NCBI GenBank assembly: GCA_009785655.1
Contig: WQVW01000024.1
Location: 1-11,053 of the forward strand
From: Oscillospiraceae bacterium
GTDB taxonomy: Bacteria; Bacillota; Clostridia; Oscillospirales; Oscillospiraceae
DNA length: 11,053 bases
Direction of reading: 5' to 3'
Shown here: piece by piece, positions 1 to 6,090 of the stretch
How the letters are laid out: every line of letters starts with the position of its first letter
Position numbering within the stretch: the first letter of the stretch is position 1
Program-made: the position numbers and the translations under genes
Notes under the pieces: generated by a model
Told to the model about the DNA's origin: nothing
The model's database searches: none
Seen by the model: only the letters and a program-made list of their open reading frames with translations

Positions 1-1
1 A

Positions 2-1399
2 GACATTGCTTCATCGAATCCGAATGTCAACTTTTTCCGCGACAGAAACGGCCGGATCGTCGCGCATGAACGTATGCCCAGGAACACTGTTTACACGGTG
101 CAATTCAGCGATTTGAATGACTTTTTTGATGATGAATCAGATGAGTACAATCCGGGCGCATTCCCGTGGAGTGGGTATAGTAATATGTTACGGTATTCAT
201 ACAGGGGCGTATTACGGGATATCAGCGGAAGTCTGGCGCAGCAGCGTTTAATATTCGGACAGGGCTTGGCGCATGTTACAATCCGACACAACGGAATCAT
301 GCGCACTTACGAAGATTTGCTGAACAATTATCTTATCCCGCGCGCTGACTGGATTCACGAAACCTTCACCGCGTTGCCGGCGGATTTCCCAGAGCGAATT
401 CGTGATCTGGCGGTTTCAATCACTGCGGAAGCGGCGAATGATTACGAGCGTGCGCGGTTGCTTGAGAGGTACCTCAGCGAGAATTTCGAGTATACATTGT
501 TGCCCGGCAACCCGCCGGAGGACAGGGATTTTGTGGATCATTTCCTGTTTGATCTGCAGGAGGGATATTGTACATATTTTGCCACCGCTTTCGTAACCAT
601 GGCGCGCAGCTTGGGGTTACCGGCGCGGTATGTTGAAGGCTTTATGGTTCGGGGGATTCCAGATGAATCCGGGTTTTACAGGGTACTGAATACCATGGGG
701 CACGCCTGGGGTGAGGTGTATTTTGAAGGTTTCGGCTGGCACAGGTTTGAGCCGACGCCCGCTGCGGGATTGCCGATGCCATACATCAGTGCCGGGCATG
801 AAGGCAGCTGGAATATGTCTGACCTTGATGATGATCTTTGGAACCTGATGTATCTTGAGCATCTTGAACTGATCGGCGCTGGGACTGCGCGGGATCCGGC
901 AGCCGGAGGGCAACAACAGCAGCCGCCGCCGCAACAGCAGCAGGCGGCGGGGGCTGTCATTCCGCAAAACAGATTGAGTGTTTATGTCATTATCGCCATC
1001 GCGTTGCTGGTGCTGGCAGTGGGTGCGCTGACAATCAAAGCACTGCGGATTTATCGGCAGGCACTTCAAGCAAAGCAGAAAGCGGATAACGCGGCGGTTC
1101 AGCATTATTTTGGGGTATTGCTGAAATACATGAAGTTTTTCGGTTATGAAATCAGAGACAATGAGACTGCCGACCAATTTGCGGCAAGGGTTGGTGACAA
1201 GGTCAAGATAGGCGACAAAGTGCTTCGCCTGAAAGACATCGCGGAGATATTTTCAAAAGCCCGCTACAGCCAGCATCCGGTCAGTTCGGCAGAACGTGAG
1301 ATGGTAGAAGCGGCTGTCAGAGATCTGGATATTAAAATGCGAAGCAGCGTCAACATGGGGATGCATCTGTACTATAAGTATATCAAGGCAATTGTATAG
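2..1399 (+). CDS. Membrane-anchored transglutaminase-like protein (TgpA/DUF4129-type), 5'-truncated
   Basis: The reading frame is open from the first bases of the window, so the true start lies upstream; the Met at 74 is probably internal. Numbering from that Met, the transglutaminase-core motifs are a catalytic Cys at 166 in EGYCTYFATAF, a His at 210 in GHAWGEVYFEGFGW, and an acidic third member, probably Glu226, in RFEPTP. A Pro/Gln-rich low-complexity linker (about 274-297) leads to one hydrophobic membrane segment (about 301-322). A soluble C-terminal domain of about 110 residues, with the YFGVLLKYMKFFGYE start, resembles DUF4129. In related proteins the catalytic domain faces outward, the N-terminus has several membrane helices (outside this window), and the C-terminus is cytoplasmic. 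The family is linked to cell-envelope peptide processing or crosslinking, but the substrate is unknown. The family call is firm; the role is inferred. Confidence 0.85.
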   Translation, partial: DIASSNPNVNFFRDRNGRIVAHERMPRNTVYTVQFSDLNDFFDDESDEYNPGAFPWSGYSNMLRYSYRGVLRDISGSLAQQRLIFGQGLAHVTIRHNGIMRTYEDLLNNYLIPRADWIHETFTALPADFPERIRDLAVSITAEAANDYERARLLERYLSENFEYTLLPGNPPEDRDFVDHFLFDLQEGYCTYFATAFVTMARSLGLPARYVEGFMVRGIPDESGFYRVLNTMGHAWGEVYFEGFGWHRFEPTPAAGLPMPYISAGHEGSWNMSDLDDDLWNLMYLEHLELIGAGTARDPAAGGQQQQPPPQQQQAAGAVIPQNRLSVYVIIAIALLVLAVGALTIKALRIYRQALQAKQKADNAAVQHYFGVLLKYMKFFGYEIRDNETADQFAARVGDKVKIGDKVLRLKDIAEIFSKARYSQHPVSSAEREMVEAAVRDLDIKMRSSVNMGMHLYYKYIKAIV

Positions 1400-1430
1400 G
1401 GGCGAATGGGGTCTCACTAAAAATGGAAAA

Positions 1431-1546
1431 ACCCCGTACGGACGACCGCCCCGGTCGTCCGTGGATCGCCGACAGAATGCCGCCCATATACGGATTGGCT
1501 GTGCGTTGTAGCCGCGGACGGTCGAGGGCGACCGTCCCTACGGGGT
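1431..1546. repeat. Paired inverted palindromic repeat (REPIN/MITE-like element)
   Basis: This non-coding block has matching ends, ACCCCGTA at 1431-1438 and its exact reverse complement TACGGGGT at 1539-1546. Each end is one unit of about 34-35 bp containing its own hairpin. The left unit (1431-1464) has a 10-bp stem at 1439-1448/1452-1461. The right unit (1512-1546) has a 9-bp stem at 1516-1524/1529-1537. The two units are inverted copies of one another with a few mismatches, separated by about 47 bp of unrelated sequence. This is the architecture of REP doublets or small non-autonomous elements, and similar GC-rich palindromes are common in clostridial intergenic regions. There is no transposase in the window and no obvious target duplication. 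The hairpins could also slow or end transcription from the upstream gene, but neither is followed by a T tract. Confidence 0.7.
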
Positions 1547-1632
1547 GATCTGCACACTATTTTCATCGTTCATCTACAATTTCACTATTTAGCGAACTAA
1601 ATCATTACAGCATTGTTGTGCAAAATTACGGC

Positions 1633-1661
1633 TTGACGATCGCTGGTTACAGGAGTACAAT
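1633..1661 (+). promoter_or_regulatory. Sigma-A-type promoter of the ABC importer operon
   Basis: TTGACG (1633-1638) is followed after exactly 17 bases by TACAAT (1656-1661), five of six matches to each consensus box. Transcription would begin near 1668, leaving a leader of only about 26 bases before the ATG at 1694. That is too short for a T-box or typical riboswitch, so control, if any, would be by a protein acting at or near this promoter. The AT-rich stretch 1547-1632 before it contains no gene that I can support. Confidence 0.75.
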
Positions 1662-1693
1662 AATTACAGTATTTCTGATGAGAAGAAAGGATA

Positions 1694-2773
1694 ATGAGGA
1701 CGATGAAAAAAATGAGTAAATTGTTGGTTCTGCTGTTGGTTGCGGCAATCTTTGCCATCGGACTGGCTGGCTGTAATGGGGATGCGCCGCCGGCGGCCAC
1801 GCAAGACACACAGCCGGCGACTCAGCCGCAAGAGACTGCGCCGGACAATGGTGAACCCGCCACTACGCCAGATGTGGAGCCGGATAGAGTATTCCAGATC
1901 GGCATAATCCAGTTGTTCGAGCATCCGGCGCTTGACGCCGCCCGTGAAGGGTTTATCTCCATGATGGCGGAATACGGCGTCCAGGTGGATTTTGATTACC
2001 AGAACGCCCAAGGTGATCACCCGACGCTGTCCACCATTGCCGACCGGTTTGTTAGTAATGATGTGGACTTAGTTCTGGCGATTGCGACGCCCAGTGTTCG
2101 GGCAATGTTCACCGCGACCGATACGATCCCTATCGTCGGTTCGGCCATTACCAGCTATGAACGGGCCGAAGTAATATACAGCAATGAGGCGCCTGGCACC
2201 AATGTCACCGGCGCGTCTGATATGAATCCAATTCAGGCGCAGATCGATATGATCTTCGACTTCGTGCCGCACCTGCAAACGCTTGGGATTGTTTACTCAT
2301 CAAACGAAGCGAACTCTGTCTATCAGGCAGAACTCGCGATCGCTTACGCGGAGTCTTTAGGGTTGACGGTGGAGGTAGGTACAGTCACTGCCCCGGCTGA
2401 AGTTCAGCAAAACGCATTGGCCATCGCAAGCCGTGTAGACGCCATTTGGATTCCGACCGACAACGCCCATGCGACCTCAATGGCTGTCGTCGGCCAAGTT
2501 TCTATTGACACAGGCGTGCCGGTCTTCCCGGGGGAAGACAACATGGTTATGGGCGGCGGTGTTGCCACATTGAGCATCAATTATTACGAACTTGGCCGTC
2601 AATCCGGCCGCATGGCAATTGAAATCCTGCTTTACGGCGGAAATCCGGCCACGATGCCTATCGTGTTTGGCATGAACTTGAACCTGTCCTACCTCGTCAA
2701 TGGGTTTATGGCGGAGGAGCTGGGACTTGACATTCCGGCACGATTTGCGGATTATGTTTGGTTTCCGGAGTAA
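1694..2773 (+). CDS. ABC transporter substrate-binding lipoprotein (COG2984, TrpX-like)
   Basis: This is the extracellular solute receptor of an ABC importer, tethered to the membrane by lipid. A basic start, a hydrophobic stretch (about residues 10-25) and a lipobox LAGC with the lipidated Cys at 27 give a clear lipoprotein signal. A Pro/Thr/Gln-rich spacer follows (about 28-64). The type I periplasmic-binding fold starts at about 67, with the family hallmarks IGIIQLFEHPALDAAREGF, IWIPTDN, PVFPGEDNMV and YYELGRQSGRMAIEILL. These match the PF04392/COG2984 family, which includes the tryptophan receptor TrpX. The ligand here cannot be read from sequence; Trp, other amino acids and unknown small solutes are all possible. 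The start could be Met1 (1694, AGAAAGG close upstream at 1684-1690) or Met4 (1703). It is the first gene of a three-gene operon and is 359 residues long, roughly full length for the family. Confidence 0.92.
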   Translation: MRTMKKMSKLLVLLLVAAIFAIGLAGCNGDAPPAATQDTQPATQPQETAPDNGEPATTPDVEPDRVFQIGIIQLFEHPALDAAREGFISMMAEYGVQVDFDYQNAQGDHPTLSTIADRFVSNDVDLVLAIATPSVRAMFTATDTIPIVGSAITSYERAEVIYSNEAPGTNVTGASDMNPIQAQIDMIFDFVPHLQTLGIVYSSNEANSVYQAELAIAYAESLGLTVEVGTVTAPAEVQQNALAIASRVDAIWIPTDNAHATSMAVVGQVSIDTGVPVFPGEDNMVMGGGVATLSINYYELGRQSGRMAIEILLYGGNPATMPIVFGMNLNLSYLVNGFMAEELGLDIPARFADYVWFPE

Positions 2774-2824
2774 TCAGTACTAACATCCAGAGAAGCACCT
2801 TTGCGGGGGACAAATCACGTAGAG

Positions 2825-2882
2825 AGCGGCATTTGCCGCTTATAACAACAACCAGCATCCTGAGCGCCCCGTAGTGGGCGCT
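2825..2882 (+). other. Two tandem hairpins between binding protein and permease genes
   Basis: The 138-base gap holds two short perfect stems. The first is AGCGGC/GCCGCT (2825-2830 with 2835-2840, extendable by one A-T pair). The second is AGCGCCC/GGGCGCT (2863-2869 with 2876-2882). Neither is followed by a T run, so they are unlikely to be full terminators. In many ABC importer operons, hairpins after the binding-protein gene protect its mRNA and reduce downstream expression, giving more receptor than membrane subunits. That role is an inference here. Confidence 0.5.
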
Positions 2883-2911
2883 TGGAGTGCGTTTGAAAGG
2901 AACACACATTT

Positions 2912-3823
2912 ATGCTCATAGTTCAGGGGGCCGTATCGTTAGGGCTCATCTTCTCTCTGATGGCGATGGGAGTTTATCTTACTTTTCGGGTGCTTGAAAT
3001 GCCCGATTTGTCTGCCGAGGGTTCAATTATATTAGGGGCGGGGACAGCGGCCAGATTGGTTTCAGGCGGATTCAATCCATTTGTTGCAACATTCATTGCC
3101 ACGCTTGTCGGTTGTGTGGCCGGACTTGTGACGGGAGTACTGCACACTAAATTTAAGATTCCGCCGATACTGGCTGGGATTTTGACTATGGTTGCCTCAT
3201 ACTCGGTGGTGATCCGCATCATGGGTACGTCTAACGTGGCGCTTTTGCCGCACGGGCCTAACCGGGTGACGTCTGTATTTACGTTTTTGCAGGAAGCGGG
3301 ACTTTCCCGCCAAGCAGCAATCATTTTACTGAGTGCCGTGATGGTGGTGGTAGTCGGCGTGGTGCTGTACTGCTTTCTGGGTACAGAGGCTGGCAGTGCG
3401 ATGCGTGCCACGGGGAATAACCGGCATATGGTCAAAGCGCAGGGTATAAGCACTGATGCGATGGTTATATTATGCCTGATGATTTCCAACGGTTTGATCG
3501 GCCTGACCGGGGCACTTTGGGCACAGCAGCAGGGGTTTGCGTCTGTCGATATGGGGATCGGCACGATTGTTATCGGCCTGGCCTCGGTCATCATCGCGGA
3601 AGTGTTGTTCCGTGTTCGTAATGTGTGGGCAAGGCTGATCACGTTGGTTGTAGGGTCGATTATTTATCGGCTGATTATCGCATTGGCACTGAACCTCGAC
3701 TTCCTGTCGCCGACAGATCTGCGGTTACTAACCGCTGTGATTGTCACTATCGCGCTGACACTGCCGCTGATTGTCGAAAAATTTTCAAAACCCATAGATA
3801 AAACCAAAGGCCGGAGGAAGTAA
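2912..3823 (+). CDS. ABC transporter permease (COG4120, TrpY-like)
   Basis: This is the membrane subunit of the importer, 303 residues, largely hydrophobic with about eight to nine predicted helices; it belongs to the BPD_transp_2 (branched-chain/ribose-type) superfamily. Family motifs are visible: YLTFRVLEMPDLSAEGSIILGAG near residue 23, GILTMVASYSVVIRIMG near 89, GTEAGSAMRATGNNRHMVKAQGIS near 160 (the cytoplasmic coupling loop that contacts the ATPase), and GTIVIGLASVIIAEVLF near 217. The C-terminus is basic and cytoplasmic (KTKGRRK). A GAAAGG site at 2895-2900 lies 11 bases before the ATG. The ATPase gene begins two bases after this gene's stop codon, so the two are translated together. 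The pairing with a COG2984 receptor and COG1101 ATPase is the normal set for this importer. Confidence 0.92.
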   Translation: MLIVQGAVSLGLIFSLMAMGVYLTFRVLEMPDLSAEGSIILGAGTAARLVSGGFNPFVATFIATLVGCVAGLVTGVLHTKFKIPPILAGILTMVASYSVVIRIMGTSNVALLPHGPNRVTSVFTFLQEAGLSRQAAIILLSAVMVVVVGVVLYCFLGTEAGSAMRATGNNRHMVKAQGISTDAMVILCLMISNGLIGLTGALWAQQQGFASVDMGIGTIVIGLASVIIAEVLFRVRNVWARLITLVVGSIIYRLIIALALNLDFLSPTDLRLLTAVIVTIALTLPLIVEKFSKPIDKTKGRRK

Positions 3824-3825
3824 GG

Positions 3826-4620
3826 ATGCTGCAAATAGAGAACTTAAACAAGACATTTAATCCCGGCACACCGATAGAGAATCACGTGCTGCACGATGTA
3901 TCGCTCCGTTTGGAAGAGGGCGATTATGTCACGCTGATCGGTGGCAATGGTGCGGGGAAAAGCACCTTGCTCGGTGGCGTGGCGGGGACATTTTTGCCGG
4001 ACACAGGCAAAATCACGATCGGCGGCACGGATGTGACACACTTGGCAGAGCATCGGCGCGCTGTCTATTTGGGTCGGGTATTCCAGGATCCGATGACAGG
4101 CACGGCGGCGAACATGAATATTGAAGAAAATATGGCATTGGCCTATCGCCGCGGCAAACGGCGCGGGCTGGGCTGGTATATCCGGGCGAAAGAGCGAGAC
4201 CTGTATAGAGAACGGTTATCCACGCTGGAGTTAGGGCTGGAAAACCGTTTATCCGACAAAGTCGGCCTATTATCCGGCGGACAGCGCCAGGCGTTGACGC
4301 TGGTGATGGCGACGCTAAAACAGCCGCGGGTGCTGCTGTTGGACGAACACACGGCGGCACTGGATCCGAAAACCGCACCGAAAGTGCTGGAGATAGGCAG
4401 CAAGATAATTGAAGCATACAACCTCACCACGATGATGGTCACCCATAACATGCGGGACGCCATCCGCCACGGCAACCGCCTGATTATGATGAGCGGCGGG
4501 CGGATTGTGCTGGACATTTCCGGAGAAGAGAAACAAAAGCTGACAGTGGAAGAGCTGGTCGCAAAATTCAGCCAGGCCAGCGATGAAGAGTTTACCGGGG
4601 ATCAAGCGCTTTTGGGATAA
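3826..4620 (+). CDS. ABC transporter ATP-binding protein (COG1101, TrpZ-like)
   Basis: This is the cytoplasmic nucleotide-binding subunit that powers the importer. All ATPase motifs are intact: Walker A GGNGAGKST (residues 39-47), Q-loop Gln87, signature LSGGQRQAL (149-157), Walker B VLLLDE (169-174), D-loop AALDP (177-181), and the switch His207 in MVTHNM. The length of 264 residues is usual for the family. A GGAGG site (3813-3817) inside the end of the permease gene serves its ATG, which starts two bases after the permease stop. It is the last gene of the operon. I see no convincing intrinsic terminator in the 172-base gap after it, only a 5-bp stem at 4639-4653 with no T tract. Confidence 0.95.
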   Translation: MLQIENLNKTFNPGTPIENHVLHDVSLRLEEGDYVTLIGGNGAGKSTLLGGVAGTFLPDTGKITIGGTDVTHLAEHRRAVYLGRVFQDPMTGTAANMNIEENMALAYRRGKRRGLGWYIRAKERDLYRERLSTLELGLENRLSDKVGLLSGGQRQALTLVMATLKQPRVLLLDEHTAALDPKTAPKVLEIGSKIIEAYNLTTMMVTHNMRDAIRHGNRLIMMSGGRIVLDISGEEKQKLTVEELVAKFSQASDEEFTGDQALLG

Positions 4621-4727
4621 CTCAAACACTTTCGGCGGTCAACTTTTTGTTGAAAAACGCAATTGCCCGTGATAAACTGTCAGCAAAAGTACATGTCTTC
4701 AGTCAGTATACGTATATTCGGATTTTT

Positions 4728-4755
4728 TTGTTGTGGCAATTTTAAGAATTATATC
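4728..4755 (+). promoter_or_regulatory. Possible promoter for the racemase gene
   Basis: TTGTTG (4728-4733) and TATATC (4750-4755) with a 16-base spacer make a weak sigma-A candidate. The downstream leader would be about 30 bases, carrying the strong AAGGAGG ribosome binding site at 4779-4785. A 10-base palindrome, TATACGTATA, lies just upstream at 4707-4716 and could be an operator. The rest of the 4621-4792 gap is AT-rich, with nothing else that I can name. Confidence 0.3.
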
Positions 4756-4792
4756 AAAAAAGTTGAAATAAAATAAAAAAGGAGGAATTACG

Positions 4793-5689
4793 ATGGCATC
4801 TTATCAATACCAAATTTTTGTGCCCGGCGGGAATAAGACGGCACTGGTTGAAGGTCTTGCCGGACTTGACGGGGACGAGGTGAAGCGCAAAGCAATTCAA
4901 GACGCAATTCTTGCAAAACACAAAAGTGATGCGGACGGGGAAGTGGAGCAGGTGGGGTTTGTTAATACTGACAAATCAAAGCCTCCCCGCCTTGTGATGA
5001 CCGGCGGCGAGTTCTGCGCAAACGCCGTCCGTTGCGCAGCAGCGTATTATCGTGAGGCACTGCGCCGCGATGATGACCATGTTGATATTCTGGTTTCCGG
5101 GGCAGAGAAGCCTGTGAGGGCGGGACTCACCACGACCAGATCCGCTAAAGGTGTCAGGCTAAAGGCATGGGCATACATGCCCTTGCTTGACGATAATTCT
5201 AAGACGGTTACTCCTTTAAATGATGACGGTTTATACTGGGTGTCAATCGACGGCATGTCCCATCTTATCGTCCCGCAAACTCAATCCGCACCTTATATCC
5301 GTGAGATTTATGCTAATTCCACGGATAAAGCGGCGCAAATGAAGGTCGCCCTAGACTTTTTAGAGAAGAGAGCTGTCGATGAATTGCTTTACCCTGGCAT
5401 AGCCTGCGGGGTTGTGTTCATTGAACACATAGTGGATGTGCTGAAGATACATCCCTTTGTGCATTTGGTGCCGATGGACAAAACCTTTTACGAATCAGCC
5501 TGCGGCAGTAGTGCCGCGAGCGTGGGTTTGCTTCACAGCTTCCTGATTGGTGAGAGCGTAAACTTCTCTCTGCTCCAGCCGTCGGGCAGTCTGATTAGGG
5601 TGGAAGTTGACTATACCGCGGATACGTTCAGCAATGTGCGCATCTCAGGCGGTATCGAGTTCGGAAAGACATATAAATTGGAAGTATAG
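4793..5689 (+). CDS. DapF-fold cofactor-independent amino-acid racemase/epimerase, CntK-like
   Basis: This enzyme is predicted to invert the alpha carbon of an amino acid using two cysteines as acid and base, without PLP. The first catalytic Cys is 75 in VMTGGEFCANAVR and the second is 237 in ESACGSSAASVGL, both where DapF-fold enzymes place them. Other features recall CntK, the histidine racemase of staphylopine synthesis, more than classical diaminopimelate epimerase: the GGNKTALV start, EQVGFVNT (residues 52-59), and LLQPSGSLIRV near 258. The classical DapF motifs (GLGNDF, MCGNGIRC) are absent. The likely substrate is therefore His or another amino acid, but this is inference. The length of 298 is slightly above CntK and DapF. 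It has its own strong AAGGAGG site and a likely terminator after it, so it is probably monocistronic. It is not PhzF-like, because both cysteines are present. Confidence 0.82.
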   Translation: MASYQYQIFVPGGNKTALVEGLAGLDGDEVKRKAIQDAILAKHKSDADGEVEQVGFVNTDKSKPPRLVMTGGEFCANAVRCAAAYYREALRRDDDHVDILVSGAEKPVRAGLTTTRSAKGVRLKAWAYMPLLDDNSKTVTPLNDDGLYWVSIDGMSHLIVPQTQSAPYIREIYANSTDKAAQMKVALDFLEKRAVDELLYPGIACGVVFIEHIVDVLKIHPFVHLVPMDKTFYESACGSSAASVGLLHSFLIGESVNFSLLQPSGSLIRVEVDYTADTFSNVRISGGIEFGKTYKLEV

Positions 5690-5729
5690 CGATATCTCCC
5701 TGAGCACTTACAATGCCGAAACATCAGAT

Positions 5730-5767
5730 AAAACGGACTTTTTGTATATATACAAGAGGTTCGTTTT
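5730..5767 (+). terminator. Likely intrinsic terminator after the racemase gene
   Basis: A long imperfect hairpin starts 41 bases after the stop codon. The outer arms AAAACGGA (5730-5737) and TTCGTTTT (5760-5767) pair with one G-T wobble. A partly wobble-paired CTTT/GAGG segment follows, then the inner arms TTGTA/TACAA (5742-5746, 5751-5755) around a TATA loop. The 3' arm ends in TTTTT, and the 5' side has an A run, so it may work in both directions. It is AT-rich compared with strong terminators. The inner 14-base perfect palindrome could alternatively be a protein-binding site. Confidence 0.5.
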
Positions 5768-6090
5768 TATACTGCGTACAAGTTTTTGTGAAAGTATACA
5801 GTCGCATGATTGCATAAGCAGATATTTTCGGAATGTTTTGCTTTATTTTTGCATATTTGCAGCCACGGACAACGCTTCTTTCATTTTTTGACGATTTGGA
5901 TACAATTTGACCTGTATTCGACTGAACATTTGTGTATTAATAAACGCAAAAAAGCTTGCATAACGCCTCATAATGTGGCATACTTTCGACTTATACAGCG
6001 AATGCAAGAAGGTTTGTGTAAAATTGCATTTGCAAAAAGAACAGGTTCGATGTTGTCCGGCTCAATAAAATTGAAGAGGGTGTTGCTTTA
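5768..6090. other. AT-rich intergenic region with repeated TTGCAT motifs
   Basis: This stretch before the symporter gene has no supportable coding sequence; the one possible 93-codon frame starts with TTG, lacks a ribosome binding site and overlaps the promoter. The hexamer TTGCAT occurs at 5810, 5849, 5956 and 6024, and in reverse at 6002-6007. The 6024-6035 copy is part of an imperfect palindrome, TTGCA-TT-TGCAA. A further imperfect inverted repeat is ACTGCGTAC (5771-5779) with GTATACAGT (5794-5802). The arrangement suggests a regulatory region, but no known regulator's site can be assigned. Confidence 0.45.
5956..5984 (+). promoter_or_regulatory. Plausible promoter for the symporter gene
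   Basis: TTGCAT (5956-5961) and CATACT (5979-5984) are separated by 17 bases, and TGG directly before the second box gives an extended -10 pattern. The start site would be near 5991, with a leader of about 100 bases. Two of the TTGCAT-type motifs (6002-6007 and 6024-6029) fall downstream of it, in roadblock position, and this -35 box is itself a TTGCAT copy. The -35 match to consensus is poor. Confidence 0.4.

Noticed and set aside
924..935. CAG/CCG-type short repeats in the first gene as a mobile or regulatory repeat
   Set aside because: They simply encode the Gln/Pro-rich linker and keep the reading frame.
617..1177. Long minus-strand open frame (186 codons) opposite the transglutaminase-like gene
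   Set aside because: It lies opposite conserved transglutaminase motifs and the CAG/CCG-rich linker, has no recognisable protein features, and is a codon-bias shadow.
4639..4653. TCAAC/GTTGA hairpin as a terminator after the ATPase gene
   Set aside because: The stem has only five pairs, and the T run is in the loop rather than after the stem.
5607..5891. 94-codon plus-strand frame spanning the end of the racemase gene
   Set aside because: It overlaps the conserved C-terminus of the racemase in another frame and runs through the terminator hairpin.
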